From: Fen-1301 sp963786395
GTDB taxonomy: Bacteria > Bacteroidota > Ignavibacteria > Ignavibacteriales > Ignavibacteriaceae
NCBI GenBank assembly: GCA_963786395.1
Contig: CAWAZD010000007.1
Location: 434,001 to 498,000 of the forward strand
Direction of reading: 5' to 3'
Length of the DNA: 64,000 nt
The notes under the pieces are model-generated. The model was not told where the DNA came from and searched no databases. It saw nothing but the letters and a program-made list of their open reading frames with translations. The stretch's first letter is position 1, and each line of letters starts with the position of its first letter. Below, one piece after another: positions 36,114-45,416 of this stretch. Position numbers and translations under genes: made by a program.

Positions 36114-36866
36114 ATGATTATCAGGAATTTAGGAATATACAACGATTATGGTAAAAAAAGACATTGCCGGTTCTATATTAAAATATCATTAATTATGTTG
36201 TTAGCCCCTTTAAGGACAATTGGGAGCACAAATGTACCTGCACACGAGATAAACCGATTAACTCAATCAATATTGTCAGATAATTTTGATGAATTGTTTA
36301 TTAATGGGACCAGACATTATCCGGATGAAAAATTTTCAGCGGAATCTCATTATGAAATATTATCATTAAATCATCCTGTAGACTGGGGATTTGAGACTTA
36401 TAAGAACCCAAGATTAATAGATGTAGTAATAATTCATTCGACATATAATGCTGGAGAAGGTGATAAGTTTAGCGTTTCTGGTGTATTGTCACAATTCAAA
36501 AACGATGGAGTAACTTCAAATTACCTGATTGACAGAGAGGGGAAAATTTTAGATTTAGTTCCTGATTCTATAATTGCTTTCCATGCCGGAGAAAGTATGC
36601 TTCCTGATGGAAGGAAAAACTTAAATCGTTATTCAGTGGGAATTGAGATAATAAATTCACCCGATATTCCGCCAGATAGCAGCCAATATGAATCATTGAA
36701 TTTATTGCTTGACCGGCTTGAAATGAAATATGCCATAAAAATTATTACCGGTCATTCTGATATTGCCCCTGACAGAAAAGATGACCCCTGGTTATTTAAT
36801 TGGGGGAAAATAAGGACTGGTAATTCTCTTCTGTCAAACCGCCAGGGATTTAGGCGGCTTGATTAA
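36114..36866 (+). CDS. N-acetylmuramoyl-L-alanine amidase (Amidase_2/PGRP type)
   Basis: This zinc amidase cleaves the bond between muramic acid and the peptide stem. The domain occupies about 95-240: VVIIHSTYNAG (first His), SNYLIDREGKILDLVPD, AFHAGES, YSVGIEIIN and ITGHSDIAPDRKDDP with the second His and the acidic zinc ligand. The N-terminus has a hydrophobic stretch (IKISLIMLLAPL) that may be a signal anchor, but the exact start is uncertain because no good ribosome site precedes ATG 36114. The gene overlaps the convergent glycosyltransferase by four bases. A role in wall recycling or remodelling is inferred. Confidence 0.87.
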   Translation: MIIRNLGIYNDYGKKRHCRFYIKISLIMLLAPLRTIGSTNVPAHEINRLTQSILSDNFDELFINGTRHYPDEKFSAESHYEILSLNHPVDWGFETYKNPRLIDVVIIHSTYNAGEGDKFSVSGVLSQFKNDGVTSNYLIDREGKILDLVPDSIIAFHAGESMLPDGRKNLNRYSVGIEIINSPDIPPDSSQYESLNLLLDRLEMKYAIKIITGHSDIAPDRKDDPWLFNWGKIRTGNSLLSNRQGFRRLD

Positions 36867-37990
36867 ATTTCGAAGTTATAAACTATTCGTTTATAGCTGT
36901 CAAATAATTTCTCAAAGATCTTTTCCCAAGTTTGGGTTTTAGCAAACTGAAATGCATTAGATGAAATGTTTCCCCTCAATTCATCATCATCCAATAAAGT
37001 ATTTATTTTTTCCGCAATGTCATAGGCATTTCGAGGTTCAGCTATGAATCCGGTTTCTCCATATTTAATTATGCCGTAAGCTCCGCCTTCTCTTACACAC
37101 ACCGGAGGTAGACCTGATGCCATTGCTTCAAGAGTAACGTTACCGAAAGTTTCAGTTGTAGAAGGAAAAACAAAAACATCCGAAGACGCAAAAGATACGC
37201 CTAAATCTTTGACAGACTGCTGACCAAGAAAAAGAGCATCGGGCATCATCTCTATTAACTCATCTTTTATAGGACCATCACCGGCAAGTACAAATTTAAT
37301 ATCATGCCGTTGTTCTGTTAATATTTTGTATGTCTCTGCAAGAACCTTTAGATCCTTCTCCCAGACTAACCTGCCTGCGTATAAAAGTGAATATTTATTT
37401 TCAATGCCATTGTCTTTTTTCCAGTGATCTGATTTATGTCCGAAATTAAAAGCAATAGTGTCTACACCATGCGGGAGAAATTCAACAGTTTCAAATCCAT
37501 GTTCTCTTAGCTCTTCAAGTATTGGAAGTGAGGGAACATAAACCGTCTGACATTTATTATAAAGATTCCTCAAATAACTCCACCCGTATAATTCAAGTGC
37601 TTTAACTTTGTAGTATTTTGCATAACTTGGAAAATGTGTATGATAAGTTGCTACTACAGGAATATTGTTTTTCTTTCCATATTTTACTGCTGCGGCTCCT
37701 AATGGACAAGGACTATTGAAGTGAATAAGATCGGGTTTAAATTCTGTAAGCCTTTCTTCAAAATTACCGGTACCCGGATATGCTACTCTGTAATCTTTAT
37801 AAAATGGGAAAGCAAATGAGGGAACTTCAAGCATCTCAACGGGTCGCTCATTTTCAGGGGGAATAATGGCAGAAATAAATAGTGGTTCTATTTCATTATT
37901 GCGCTTGATTTCATCAATCATTCTATAAAGAACCCGCGTTATTCCGTCTTGTTCTTTTTTCATTGTTCCGTTAAAATATGCAACCTTCAT
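36863..37990 (-). CDS. GT4-family glycosyltransferase
   Basis: This 375-residue GT-B enzyme of family 4 has a Glycos_transf_4 N-terminal domain (FNGTMKKEQDGITRVLY, LIHFNSPCPLGAAAVKY, VVATYHTHFPSYAKYY) and a C-terminal nucleotide-sugar domain (LLYAGRLVWEKDLKVLAE, FVLAGDGPIKDEL, FPSTTETFGNVTLEAMASG with the EX7E motif). It resembles the PimB/MgtA-like mannosyl- or glucosyltransferases that modify lipids. Acceptor and donor are not known. It faces the amidase tail to tail, and a large glycosidase gene runs divergently upstream. Confidence 0.9.
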   Translation of the reverse strand: MKVAYFNGTMKKEQDGITRVLYRMIDEIKRNNEIEPLFISAIIPPENERPVEMLEVPSFAFPFYKDYRVAYPGTGNFEERLTEFKPDLIHFNSPCPLGAAAVKYGKKNNIPVVATYHTHFPSYAKYYKVKALELYGWSYLRNLYNKCQTVYVPSLPILEELREHGFETVEFLPHGVDTIAFNFGHKSDHWKKDNGIENKYSLLYAGRLVWEKDLKVLAETYKILTEQRHDIKFVLAGDGPIKDELIEMMPDALFLGQQSVKDLGVSFASSDVFVFPSTTETFGNVTLEAMASGLPPVCVREGGAYGIIKYGETGFIAEPRNAYDIAEKINTLLDDDELRGNISSNAFQFAKTQTWEKIFEKLFDSYKRIVYNFEI

Positions 37991-38310
37991 AAAAATCCTT
38001 GGATTGTTATTTATTATAACAAGAGAACCGATTTAGGTTCCCCGACAATTATATTATTTTTAACTAATTATCGGTTTATCGTATAAGTGGCAAATTTACA
38101 GGACAAAAGGTAATTAGAATGTTTACTTCTATAAACCCAAAATAATATAGTCTTATTATTGGACAATAAATTGAATATTATGTTTATGTTAAGAATCACG
38201 GTGGAAGCGGTGCCCTTAAACACTTCTTTCAATTTAAAACTGGCGTACTTGTTTATAACTTGCAAAAAAGCTTTTAATTGTGGATATTTTTTATAAAAAC
38301 GAGGGAATTA

Positions 38311-40701
38311 TTGAGCCTCTTCCACAAATTTATTAAGTACGGCGCATTAAGGTTAAAAATACCGGAACTTGCTATTAAAATGTTCCGGATATCAAACGAT
38401 ATAAGCAAAATTGATAAAAACAATATCCCAACCGAATTAATACCGCTCAATACTATCCAGTTATCCCGTGGGTTATTGAATTTTACTGTATTTCAAAGTA
38501 TCAGAAATTGGGTGCTCCCCTATTGGGCAGTTAAACAATATGATCCTCACAGCCCATCCTTTATTCCTCGATCACATACGGGCGTTTCAATAAATATTAC
38601 AAATAGAAATTGGACAGGTGTTGGCAACATGGACTGTGATAATGAACCTGTTGTTGACCCAGCCGGGTTAATTATGCCATTTAGAAACTACTGGTCAATT
38701 GATTTCTGGCTTCAAGTTGATGATGAAATATTTTTCCCATCCTATTCTGAGGATATAAAGCAGAAATTACTAAATGACTTTCCTATTGTTGAAACCCGTT
38801 ACACTTTCAAAGGGATGGAATTTGTACAGACAGTTTATTCAAATGATTCAATTCTAATTGTCGAGGTGAAAATAATTAAAACAAGGGATATTAAAAGCAA
38901 ATGCAGTCTGGTTCTGTCTACCCGTCCGTTTAATCCTGAAGGGGTTGGCTTAATTGACCACATTGCCTACATCCAGGATGATAACTGTTTTCATATTGAT
39001 GATAAAAAAATATATCTCAATAGAGAACCTTATTTAGTCTACTGTTCGGATTTCCGGGAAGGGGATGCAGTAAAGGTATTGAAGGAAAAAGGTGTTGTAA
39101 ATAAATTCTCATCTGTATGCAGTAAAGGACTTGCTAATTCTATAGCCGTTTTTGAATTACCGGAGAAAGACAATAGTTTCACTTTTTATGTTCCTCTTTC
39201 AGATGATAAAAAGAATATGTACCCGCTGAAGGACTTTATGTTTAACAACTTAAATAATAATGATCCGGAATTGGGAAAAAAGGAGGTCCTCAATTCCTGG
39301 GAATTATTATTAAATGAGGGAGTACAATTCAATATACCTGATAATGAAATGACATCTGTAATCAGGACATCAATTTCTACATTATTAATGTTAATTGATA
39401 AAAAAACAATTACGCCAGGACCATTTACATACCACCAGTTCTGGTTCAGGGACGCGGTTTTTATGATATCAGCTCTTGATAATTTTAATTTTACGCATTA
39501 TACTAAAAAAATAATTGAAAACTTACCAGATTTTCAGGACAGATATGGTTATTACCGATCACAGCAGGGGGAATGGGATTCTAATGGTCAGGCAATCTGG
39601 ATTATTTACAAACATTACCTTCTAACACTTGATAAAAGTTTATTAAATCAACTTTTCCCATCTATTAGAAAGGGGATAAGATGGATTGATAAAAAAAGAA
39701 TGACAGGGAAAGGGAAAGATGATAAATTTGCAAATGGATTAATGCCAAAGGGATTAAGCGCAGAACACCTTGGACTGGCTGATTATTATTACTGGGATAA
39801 TTTTTGGTCTCTTGCGGGAGTCGGATCATATATGGAGATATGCAAAATTCTTAATTACAATGAGGAAGAAAAATATGCCGAAGAGCTTTATAAGAAATAC
39901 CTTAAAAATATTTCTTTTTCTATAACTTCTGAACAAGAAAAACATAATTCCAAATATATACCGGCTGCTGTTGATAGGTATGCGGATTATGGGATGATCG
40001 GCTCAATAATTCCGCTTTACCCTCTTCAAATAGAAGCAATAGAAGCTCATCAAACTCTGGATTATATTTATAATAATTTTCTTGTCCACGGAATGTTCTA
40101 TCAAAATTTTATACATTCCGGATTAAACCCTTACCTCACTATCCAACTTGCGCATTCATATCTTTATGCAGGTGACAGGAGTAAATTCAATAATTTATTC
40201 GGAAATACTATTAAAAGAAGAACACCTGTAAATAATTTTCCCGAGGCTATCCATCCGATAACCGGTGGAGGTTGCATGGGGGATGGTCATCATGGCTGGG
40301 CGGCTGCTGAAATAGTTGCGGCTTTCCGGGATTCTTTCCTTTGGGAGGATGAAAAAAGTAAAGAGTTCAGAATTTTTGCCGGAATCCCCGGGGAATGGTT
40401 CAATTCTGAGTTTATGATGAAGGGAATTCCTACTTCTAACGGGTTAACAGATCTACAGTATAAGAAGAGCGGATCAAAGGTTATTATTATAATTAAATCT
40501 GCTCTTAGAAATAATTCTTCTTTTAAAGCCAGAGTATTATTACCCTTTGAGATTAGTATTAATGAAGAAAGGAATCAGAATATTTCAATAAACGGATTTG
40601 GTGAAACAGAATTATCATTAACTATAAATACACATGAAACTATTTTTGAAGCTGAGGTGTGTAAAACATATACAATACCGGTAAAATCCGGAACACTTTA
40701 A
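38311..40701 (+). CDS. Six-hairpin glycosidase-like protein (glycogen-debranching/GH63-like)
   Basis: This protein of about 796 residues shows no signal peptide. The C-terminal half has alpha/alpha-toroid features: TPGPFTYHQFWFRDAVFMISALD, DRYGYYRSQQGEWDSNGQAIW, GLADYYYWDNFWSLAGVGSY and TGGGCMGDGHHGWAAAE, with many acidic/aromatic pairs suitable for glycoside hydrolysis. The N-terminal part (about 60-300) looks like a beta-sandwich. The best start is TTG 38311, preceded by AGGGAATTA. A TTG 33 bases upstream lacks a ribosome site. The exact GH family and substrate cannot be fixed. An alpha-glucan or glycoside role fits the neighbouring glycosyltransferase. Confidence 0.78.
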   Translation: MSLFHKFIKYGALRLKIPELAIKMFRISNDISKIDKNNIPTELIPLNTIQLSRGLLNFTVFQSIRNWVLPYWAVKQYDPHSPSFIPRSHTGVSINITNRNWTGVGNMDCDNEPVVDPAGLIMPFRNYWSIDFWLQVDDEIFFPSYSEDIKQKLLNDFPIVETRYTFKGMEFVQTVYSNDSILIVEVKIIKTRDIKSKCSLVLSTRPFNPEGVGLIDHIAYIQDDNCFHIDDKKIYLNREPYLVYCSDFREGDAVKVLKEKGVVNKFSSVCSKGLANSIAVFELPEKDNSFTFYVPLSDDKKNMYPLKDFMFNNLNNNDPELGKKEVLNSWELLLNEGVQFNIPDNEMTSVIRTSISTLLMLIDKKTITPGPFTYHQFWFRDAVFMISALDNFNFTHYTKKIIENLPDFQDRYGYYRSQQGEWDSNGQAIWIIYKHYLLTLDKSLLNQLFPSIRKGIRWIDKKRMTGKGKDDKFANGLMPKGLSAEHLGLADYYYWDNFWSLAGVGSYMEICKILNYNEEEKYAEELYKKYLKNISFSITSEQEKHNSKYIPAAVDRYADYGMIGSIIPLYPLQIEAIEAHQTLDYIYNNFLVHGMFYQNFIHSGLNPYLTIQLAHSYLYAGDRSKFNNLFGNTIKRRTPVNNFPEAIHPITGGGCMGDGHHGWAAAEIVAAFRDSFLWEDEKSKEFRIFAGIPGEWFNSEFMMKGIPTSNGLTDLQYKKSGSKVIIIIKSALRNNSSFKARVLLPFEISINEERNQNISINGFGETELSLTINTHETIFEAEVCKTYTIPVKSGTL

Positions 40702-40708
40702 AACACTC

Positions 40709-41005
40709 TTAGCCATTATTACGAAATAAGAGCATGCCTCCTTCAACATTCTTAGAGGTAAATCCATTACCATTAAGAATATTTTCGGCAACGGCAGACC
40801 GGATTCCCGATCTGCATATCACTGCAATATTTCTATTTTTATAAATACCCAACTCACCAATCCTTTCTTCAAGCTGCTGAACAGGAATGTTCACAACATT
40901 TTCAATTTTACCTAATGGACCCATAAGTTCTTCAGGCATTCGTACATCAAGGATTAAAAGTGACGGATCATTAATTATTGCATATTTTAATTCTTCAACA
41001 GACAT
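40709..41005 (-). CDS. Rhodanese-like domain protein
   Basis: This single rhodanese domain of 98 residues has active-site C64 in AVICRSGIRSAVAENIL, LLILDVRMPEEL near the N-terminus and VVNIPVQQLEERI. Such proteins carry persulfide sulfur. The six-residue active loop CRSGIR is that of GlpE/PspE-type sulfurtransferases. It ends eight bases from the convergent glycosidase stop, and there is no operon partner. Confidence 0.94.
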   Translation of the reverse strand: MSVEELKYAIINDPSLLILDVRMPEELMGPLGKIENVVNIPVQQLEERIGELGIYKNRNIAVICRSGIRSAVAENILNGNGFTSKNVEGGMLLFRNNG

Positions 41006-41153
41006 AGTTATTTTCTTATCCGGATAAATTTTTAACGTTCCAAATTACTTAAAATAGACAATAAAAATAGAGATTGTTGATCCGGCTGTGATTATATCAC
41101 ACGTTTGAGTTTAAGTTAACCGGAATATTAATTCGATACTTGTAGAAATAGAT

Positions 41154-41183
41154 TGACAATAGTTTCCGGCTTTCTTATTTTTG
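41154..41183 (+). promoter_or_regulatory. Bacteroidota-type promoter of the ArsR/DUF2087 gene
   Basis: TTG (41154-41156, within TTGACA) is followed after 19 bases by TATTTTTG (41176-41183). This fits the -33 TTG / -7 TAnnTTTG consensus of Bacteroidota primary sigma factors. Transcription would start close to 41190, inside the palindrome described next. Confidence 0.65.
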
Positions 41184-41184
41184 T

Positions 41185-41200
41185 TTCGACAATAATCGAA
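41185..41200 (+). promoter_or_regulatory. Palindromic operator candidate
   Basis: TTCGA (41185-41189) and TCGAA (41196-41200) flank CAATAA, covering the predicted transcription start and ending six bases before the ATG. The position suits autorepression by the ArsR-like product. Confidence 0.5.
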
Positions 41201-41206
41201 TTAATT

Positions 41207-41785
41207 ATGAAAAACAAATCAGACATACAGCAGCGCATTGATATAATGAAATCCCTTTCAGATCCATCCCGCCTGCGCGTTTTGAATGCACTAATGAAAA
41301 AACCTCAATATGGTGAGGAATTAGCGCAGAGACTTAACCTGGCGGTGTCAACTGTTTCATTTCATTTAAAAAAGCTGGAGAAAGCAGCCCTGGTATATAA
41401 AGTAAAAGAGCAATATTATACTGTATACCATATCTGTGATGATAAATTTAATATGTCACTGAGAGAGTTAACAGAATTTGATAACCTTGATAAATATATT
41501 GAGGATGAACGGATTGTCAAATACAGGCAGAAAGTGCTTAAAACTTTCTTCAGGAAAAACAAGCTGGTAAAATTACCTGTGCAGAAGAAGAAAAAAATGA
41601 TTGTACTGGATGAGTTTATTAAGAAATTTACTCCCGGCAGAAAATACGGTGAAAAAGAAGTAAACGATATAATTATAAATTTATATGACGACTACTGTGC
41701 AATCCGGCGTTTAATGGTGGATGAAGGAATAATGACCAGAGAAAACCAGGTTTACCTGCTTAACAAATCGGAGAAATCAAAATGA
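41207..41785 (+). CDS. ArsR-like winged-helix regulator with C-terminal DUF2087 domain
   Basis: This 192-residue protein has an N-terminal winged helix like ArsR/SmtB (MKSLSDPSRLRVLNALM, LNLAVSTVSFHLKKLEKAALV) and lacks the metal-binding cysteine box. The C-terminal DUF2087 domain (about 120-185) includes IVLDEFIKKFTPGRKYGEKEVNDII and YDDYCAIRRLMVDEGIM. The ATG at 41207 is chosen over a TTG frame start upstream because the upstream sequence is promoter. Its stop overlaps the GIY-YIG gene by four bases (ATGA), so the two are translationally coupled. The effector ligand is unknown. Confidence 0.9.
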   Translation: MKNKSDIQQRIDIMKSLSDPSRLRVLNALMKKPQYGEELAQRLNLAVSTVSFHLKKLEKAALVYKVKEQYYTVYHICDDKFNMSLRELTEFDNLDKYIEDERIVKYRQKVLKTFFRKNKLVKLPVQKKKKMIVLDEFIKKFTPGRKYGEKEVNDIIINLYDDYCAIRRLMVDEGIMTRENQVYLLNKSEKSK

Positions 41786-42144
41786 TAGATAAAAAGGAAA
41801 TAAAGAAACGTTATAAAGAGACACTTACCCCAATGGGAGTTTTCCAGATTAGAAACCTGGTGAACGGGAAGATTTTTATAGGCAGCAGTATGAATCTGCC
41901 GGGAAGGAAGAACAGGTTTGAATCAGACTTTACATTGGGAACGATGATGGACCATGTACTCCAAAAAGATTTTCTGGATCACGGCAGGGATAATTTTACT
42001 TTTGAGGTTATTGATAATCTTGAACCGAAAGAAGACCCGGCTTATGATTATAAGGAAGATCTGAAAACTCTTGAAGAGTTGTGGATCGAAAAACTACAGC
42101 CTTTTGACGATAAGGGATACAACAAAAGAAAGTTGAGACAATAA
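41782..42144 (+). CDS. GIY-YIG nuclease family protein
   Basis: This 120-residue small GIY-YIG domain protein has MGVFQIRNLVNGKIFIGSS in place of the usual GIY...YIG strands, then RFESDFTLGTMMDHVLQKDFLDHGRDNFTFEVID and a C-terminal Glu in LEELWIEKLQP. The first motif is degenerate (GVF and IFIG), so nuclease activity is not certain. It is coupled to the DUF2087 regulator, a pairing that suggests a shared DNA-related or regulatory task, but no function is established. Confidence 0.87.
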   Translation: MIDKKEIKKRYKETLTPMGVFQIRNLVNGKIFIGSSMNLPGRKNRFESDFTLGTMMDHVLQKDFLDHGRDNFTFEVIDNLEPKEDPAYDYKEDLKTLEELWIEKLQPFDDKGYNKRKLRQ

Positions 42145-42248
42145 AAATTAATATGTTTGCCAAAACTTATCAATCCACCCTTAAGTAAATTCCCTAAATA
42201 GAATTATATTTACCCAAGAAATATTAATTACTGTCTGTAGAAAAGAAA

Positions 42249-42527
42249 ATGGATGATTATATAATATCATACCGGATACATGCATTAGAAAGAATGTTTG
42301 AGCGGAATATAAGCTGTGAAGAATTGGAAAGAATTATAAGGAGTGGGCAGCTCGTAGAGAATTATACCAATAATATTCCCTTCCCTTCAAAACTTGTTTT
42401 AGGCAGGGCTAATAATCGTCCCATCCATGTTGTATATACTTTTAATAAAGAAGAAAAGTCAGCCATTGTTGTAACCGTTTATGAACCTGATCCAAGAAAG
42501 TGGGACAGGAATTTGATCAGGAGATGA
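42249..42527 (+). CDS. DUF4258 protein, probable toxin of a toxin-antitoxin-like pair
   Basis: This 92-residue basic protein has the DUF4258 pattern: SYRIHALERMFERNISCEELERIIRSG, then the strands LVLGRANNRPIHVVYTF and AIVVTVYEPDPRKW. This fold is RelE/MqsR-like, and such genes often precede a YgiT-type zinc finger gene, as here. The stop lies four bases before the next start. Toxicity is inferred from arrangement only. Confidence 0.83.
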   Translation: MDDYIISYRIHALERMFERNISCEELERIIRSGQLVENYTNNIPFPSKLVLGRANNRPIHVVYTFNKEEKSAIVVTVYEPDPRKWDRNLIRR

Positions 42528-42531
42528 GAAA

Positions 42532-42771
42532 TTGAAATGCCTTTTATGTAAAAACGGAAATACAGTCCAGGGAAAAACAAATGTAACTCTTACCAGAGAT
42601 GAATTTACTATGATTTTCAGGAAAGTACCGGCAATGATATGCAGGGATTGCAGTGAAGAATATGTTAACGATGAAACTTCTACTTTACTTCTTAATATTG
42701 CAAATCAGTACTTCAGGAAAGGGAAAGGAAATTTTGTGAAAGATTTTAGCAAAGAAGCTCCCCTATCTTAA
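42532..42771 (+). CDS. YgiT-type zinc finger protein, probable antitoxin
   Basis: This 79-residue protein has two CxxC knuckles (C3/C6 in MKCLLCKNG and MICRDCSEEY) of the YgiT/MqsA N-terminal zinc-finger type. It lacks the DNA-binding helix-turn-helix of full MqsA. The start is TTG 42532, with AGGAG 10 bases upstream inside the preceding gene. It is cotranscribed with the DUF4258 gene. The short C-terminus (GKGNFVKDFSKEA) may be the part that binds the partner. Confidence 0.83.
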   Translation: MKCLLCKNGNTVQGKTNVTLTRDEFTMIFRKVPAMICRDCSEEYVNDETSTLLLNIANQYFRKGKGNFVKDFSKEAPLS

Positions 42772-43349
42772 GTTTCAAATAAAACCCAATGATTATAAAT
42801 TGCTGAGATTCAGGGAGAATCACTTAGTTTGTCATACAATAAATATGGAAAAATATTCGAATTCCAGGTTGGGATGCATGATGCCGAAAGGCTACAGTTG
42901 TGTTACCGGCGGGTTACTGCCGGGCTTGATCTCTTTTAGCAATTGTTGATAAATGGAAAATAATTATCGGTGGGTGGGTGCGGACGAGAATAGAGTTATG
43001 GACTATACAAGTAAAAAAAAGTTGGCCTCTACTATTAATTACCAAAAAACGCTGTTTTTTGCCGCGGTTTTTTGAAGAATTAATATTGAGCTGATATTGA
43101 TCACAGACTAAGATATTCTGTCAGGGAATGGTCCCTGGCAGCCCGAAAAGGGAAAACTAATCTTTGGCAGCCGAAAAAAGATCGGATACCCCTCTACATA
43201 TAACTACCCGGAGAAGTACTTTTTTGCCATCTATTTTGCAAAATATTTTTACCATAGAGGAAAAAATTCATAGAATTACATAAGTGGTATCAAAAAAATA
43301 GTTAAACTCTTGTATTTTTGCATACATTAATCTAAATCAAGAGAGTTCT
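42772..43349. other. 578-bp intergenic region with orphan hairpin
   Basis: I find no gene. A hairpin at 43118-43141 has arms CTGTCAGGGA and TCCCTGGCAG and loop ATGG. It resembles the terminator-like hairpins at 35079 and 54349, but is followed by CCCGAAAAGGG and not a T-run. A run of T tracts lies at 43049-43073. The promoter of the M13 peptidase gene is at the right end. Confidence 0.5.
43313..43320 (+). promoter_or_regulatory. -7 box (TATTTTTG) ahead of the M13 peptidase
   Basis: TATTTTTG fits TAnnTTTG and lies 30 bp before the ATG, with CAAGAGAG as ribosome site. No TTG is seen at the right -33 distance, so this is a partial match. Confidence 0.4.
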
Positions 43350-45383
43350 ATGAAAAATTCTATCAGTCTTTTATTCCTTTTATTTTTACCGGTTTTAGTT
43401 GCTGCCGGATCGGGCAACAAAGATACAAACAGGGGTTTTGACCCAATTAATATTGACAAATCGACAAGTCCAACTAAAGATTTTTATAAGTATGCAATTG
43501 GTAACTGGCTAAAGCTCAACCCAATTCCGGATGAATGGTCATCATGGGGAACCTTCGAAGCATTGTACGAATCAAATAGTAAAGTAGTGAAAGAGATTCT
43601 CGAAAGTTCATCTGTAAATAAAACCTCACCCAAAGGAAGCATTATTCAAAAAGTAGGTGATTATTATTATTCCGGCATGGACACTGTAAAAATAGAAAAG
43701 GCAGGATATTCTCCTATTAAACCTTTCCTTAAAAAAATAAATGATATTAAAACGAAGGATGATTTTATAAAAGAAGCTGCACAAATCCATCTTAAAATAA
43801 AAAGTCCTCTTTTCTTCTTTGATGCCGCTGTAGATGCAAAGAATAGCTCGATGATGGTTGCCCAGATAAGCCAGGGCGGAATAGGATTACCAGACAGAGA
43901 TTATTACACTAGTGATGACCCCAGATCAAAAGAGATTCGGGAAAAATATGTTCAGTACATGCATAACATGTTCAGGTTAATCGGGCAAAATGAAGCAACT
44001 GCAAAAAGAAACGCCGATAAAGTAATGCAGATTGAAACACGACTTGCCAAGGCATCGCTAACAAAAGTAGAAATGAGGGACCCCGTTAAGAATTATAACA
44101 AGATGAGTTATGATGCATTAAAATCAATCGCCCCTGATTTTAATTGGGCAGTTTTTTTCAAAGAACTAGGTATAATATCTCCGGCTGATTTTGATATTAC
44201 ACAACCCGGGTTCACAAAAGAAGTCAGCAAAATGATAAAAGAACTTCCTTTGAATGACTGGAAACCTTATCTGACATGGAATGTTTTAAGAGGATCTGCT
44301 CCTTATTTAAGTTCTGCTTTTGTGAATGAAGCCTTCAATTTCAACGGGAAATTTTTAAGCGGTGCTAAGGTTCTACGTCCAAGATGGAAGCGCGTTATGG
44401 GAGCTGAAGACAATGCTCTTGGTGAACTAATCGGACAGCTTTATATTGAAAAGACTTTCCCTCCTGAAGCAAAAGAAAGAGCACGAAATATTGTTTCCAA
44501 CCTTGTAGTTTCGCTAAAAGAAAGAATATCTAAATTAGATTGGATGGGAGATGATACCAAAAAAGCTGCACTTGTAAAACTTGCAGCTTTTACTGTTAAA
44601 ATAGGTTACCCTGATAAATGGAAAGATTATTCAGGAGTTAATATTTCAAGAGATTCGTATTTTGAGAACGATGCCAATGCAAGTGAGTTTTTAACTAAAG
44701 ATAATCTTGCTAAAATCGGAAAACCTGTTGATAAAACTGAATGGGAAATGTATCCTCAGACTGTGAACGCATATTACGAACCGGTAAGAAATGAAATTGT
44801 TTTCCCTGCGGCAATATTGCAGCCCCCTTTCTTCAATGTAGATGCAGATGACGCAATTAACTATGGCGCTATGGGTGTTGTAATCGGGCATGAAATCACT
44901 CACGGCTTTGATGATCAGGGCAGGCAATATGATGCGCAAGGAAATATTAAAGATTGGTGGACAGATAACGACTCGAAGAAGTTTGATGAAAGAGCAAAAG
45001 TAATTATTGATCAGTTTAATAATTTTGTTGCAATTGATACGTTCCATGTTAACGGACAATTGACACAGGGTGAAAATATCGCCGACCTTGGGGGCTTGAA
45101 TGTGGCCTTAGATGCTTTGAGGAAAACTGATGAGTTTAAATCCAATGAGATGATAAATGGATTTACACCTCTACAAAGATTTTTCCTGGCATGGGCTCAG
45201 GTTTGGAGAGGAAATGATAGAGAAGAATCTCTAAAATTATTAATTAAATCAAATGAACATGCCCCAAACAAATTTAGGGTTAACGGACCATTGAGCAATA
45301 TGCCTGAATTCTGGGAAGCCTTTAATGTACAGCCTGGAGATCCTATGCGAAGATCAGATATGGAACTTGTCAAAATCTGGTAA
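43350..45383 (+). CDS. pepO: M13 family zinc metallopeptidase (PepO/neprilysin-like)
   Basis: This 677-residue exported endopeptidase has a signal peptide ending LVAAGSG. Zinc ligands are H514 and H518 in VIGHEITHGFDD, with catalytic E515. The third ligand is E575 in GENIADLGGL. NAYYEPVRNEIVFPAAILQPPFF, the substrate-binding NAYY/PAAI motif, and the C-terminal MRRSDMELVKIW are also typical, so the protein is full length. It degrades peptides in the periplasm or outside. It is monocistronic, ending just before a dispersed palindrome. Confidence 0.96.
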   Translation: MKNSISLLFLLFLPVLVAAGSGNKDTNRGFDPINIDKSTSPTKDFYKYAIGNWLKLNPIPDEWSSWGTFEALYESNSKVVKEILESSSVNKTSPKGSIIQKVGDYYYSGMDTVKIEKAGYSPIKPFLKKINDIKTKDDFIKEAAQIHLKIKSPLFFFDAAVDAKNSSMMVAQISQGGIGLPDRDYYTSDDPRSKEIREKYVQYMHNMFRLIGQNEATAKRNADKVMQIETRLAKASLTKVEMRDPVKNYNKMSYDALKSIAPDFNWAVFFKELGIISPADFDITQPGFTKEVSKMIKELPLNDWKPYLTWNVLRGSAPYLSSAFVNEAFNFNGKFLSGAKVLRPRWKRVMGAEDNALGELIGQLYIEKTFPPEAKERARNIVSNLVVSLKERISKLDWMGDDTKKAALVKLAAFTVKIGYPDKWKDYSGVNISRDSYFENDANASEFLTKDNLAKIGKPVDKTEWEMYPQTVNAYYEPVRNEIVFPAAILQPPFFNVDADDAINYGAMGVVIGHEITHGFDDQGRQYDAQGNIKDWWTDNDSKKFDERAKVIIDQFNNFVAIDTFHVNGQLTQGENIADLGGLNVALDALRKTDEFKSNEMINGFTPLQRFFLAWAQVWRGNDREESLKLLIKSNEHAPNKFRVNGPLSNMPEFWEAFNVQPGDPMRRSDMELVKIW

Positions 45384-45416
45384 TACTTCAAATTTGTCAC
45401 TTTGATTATTTTTGTC

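Noticed and set aside
38068..38265. 65-residue minus-strand reading frame ahead of the glycosidase
   Set aside because: It has no ribosome site, family motif or operon context and lies in AT-rich divergent promoter space.
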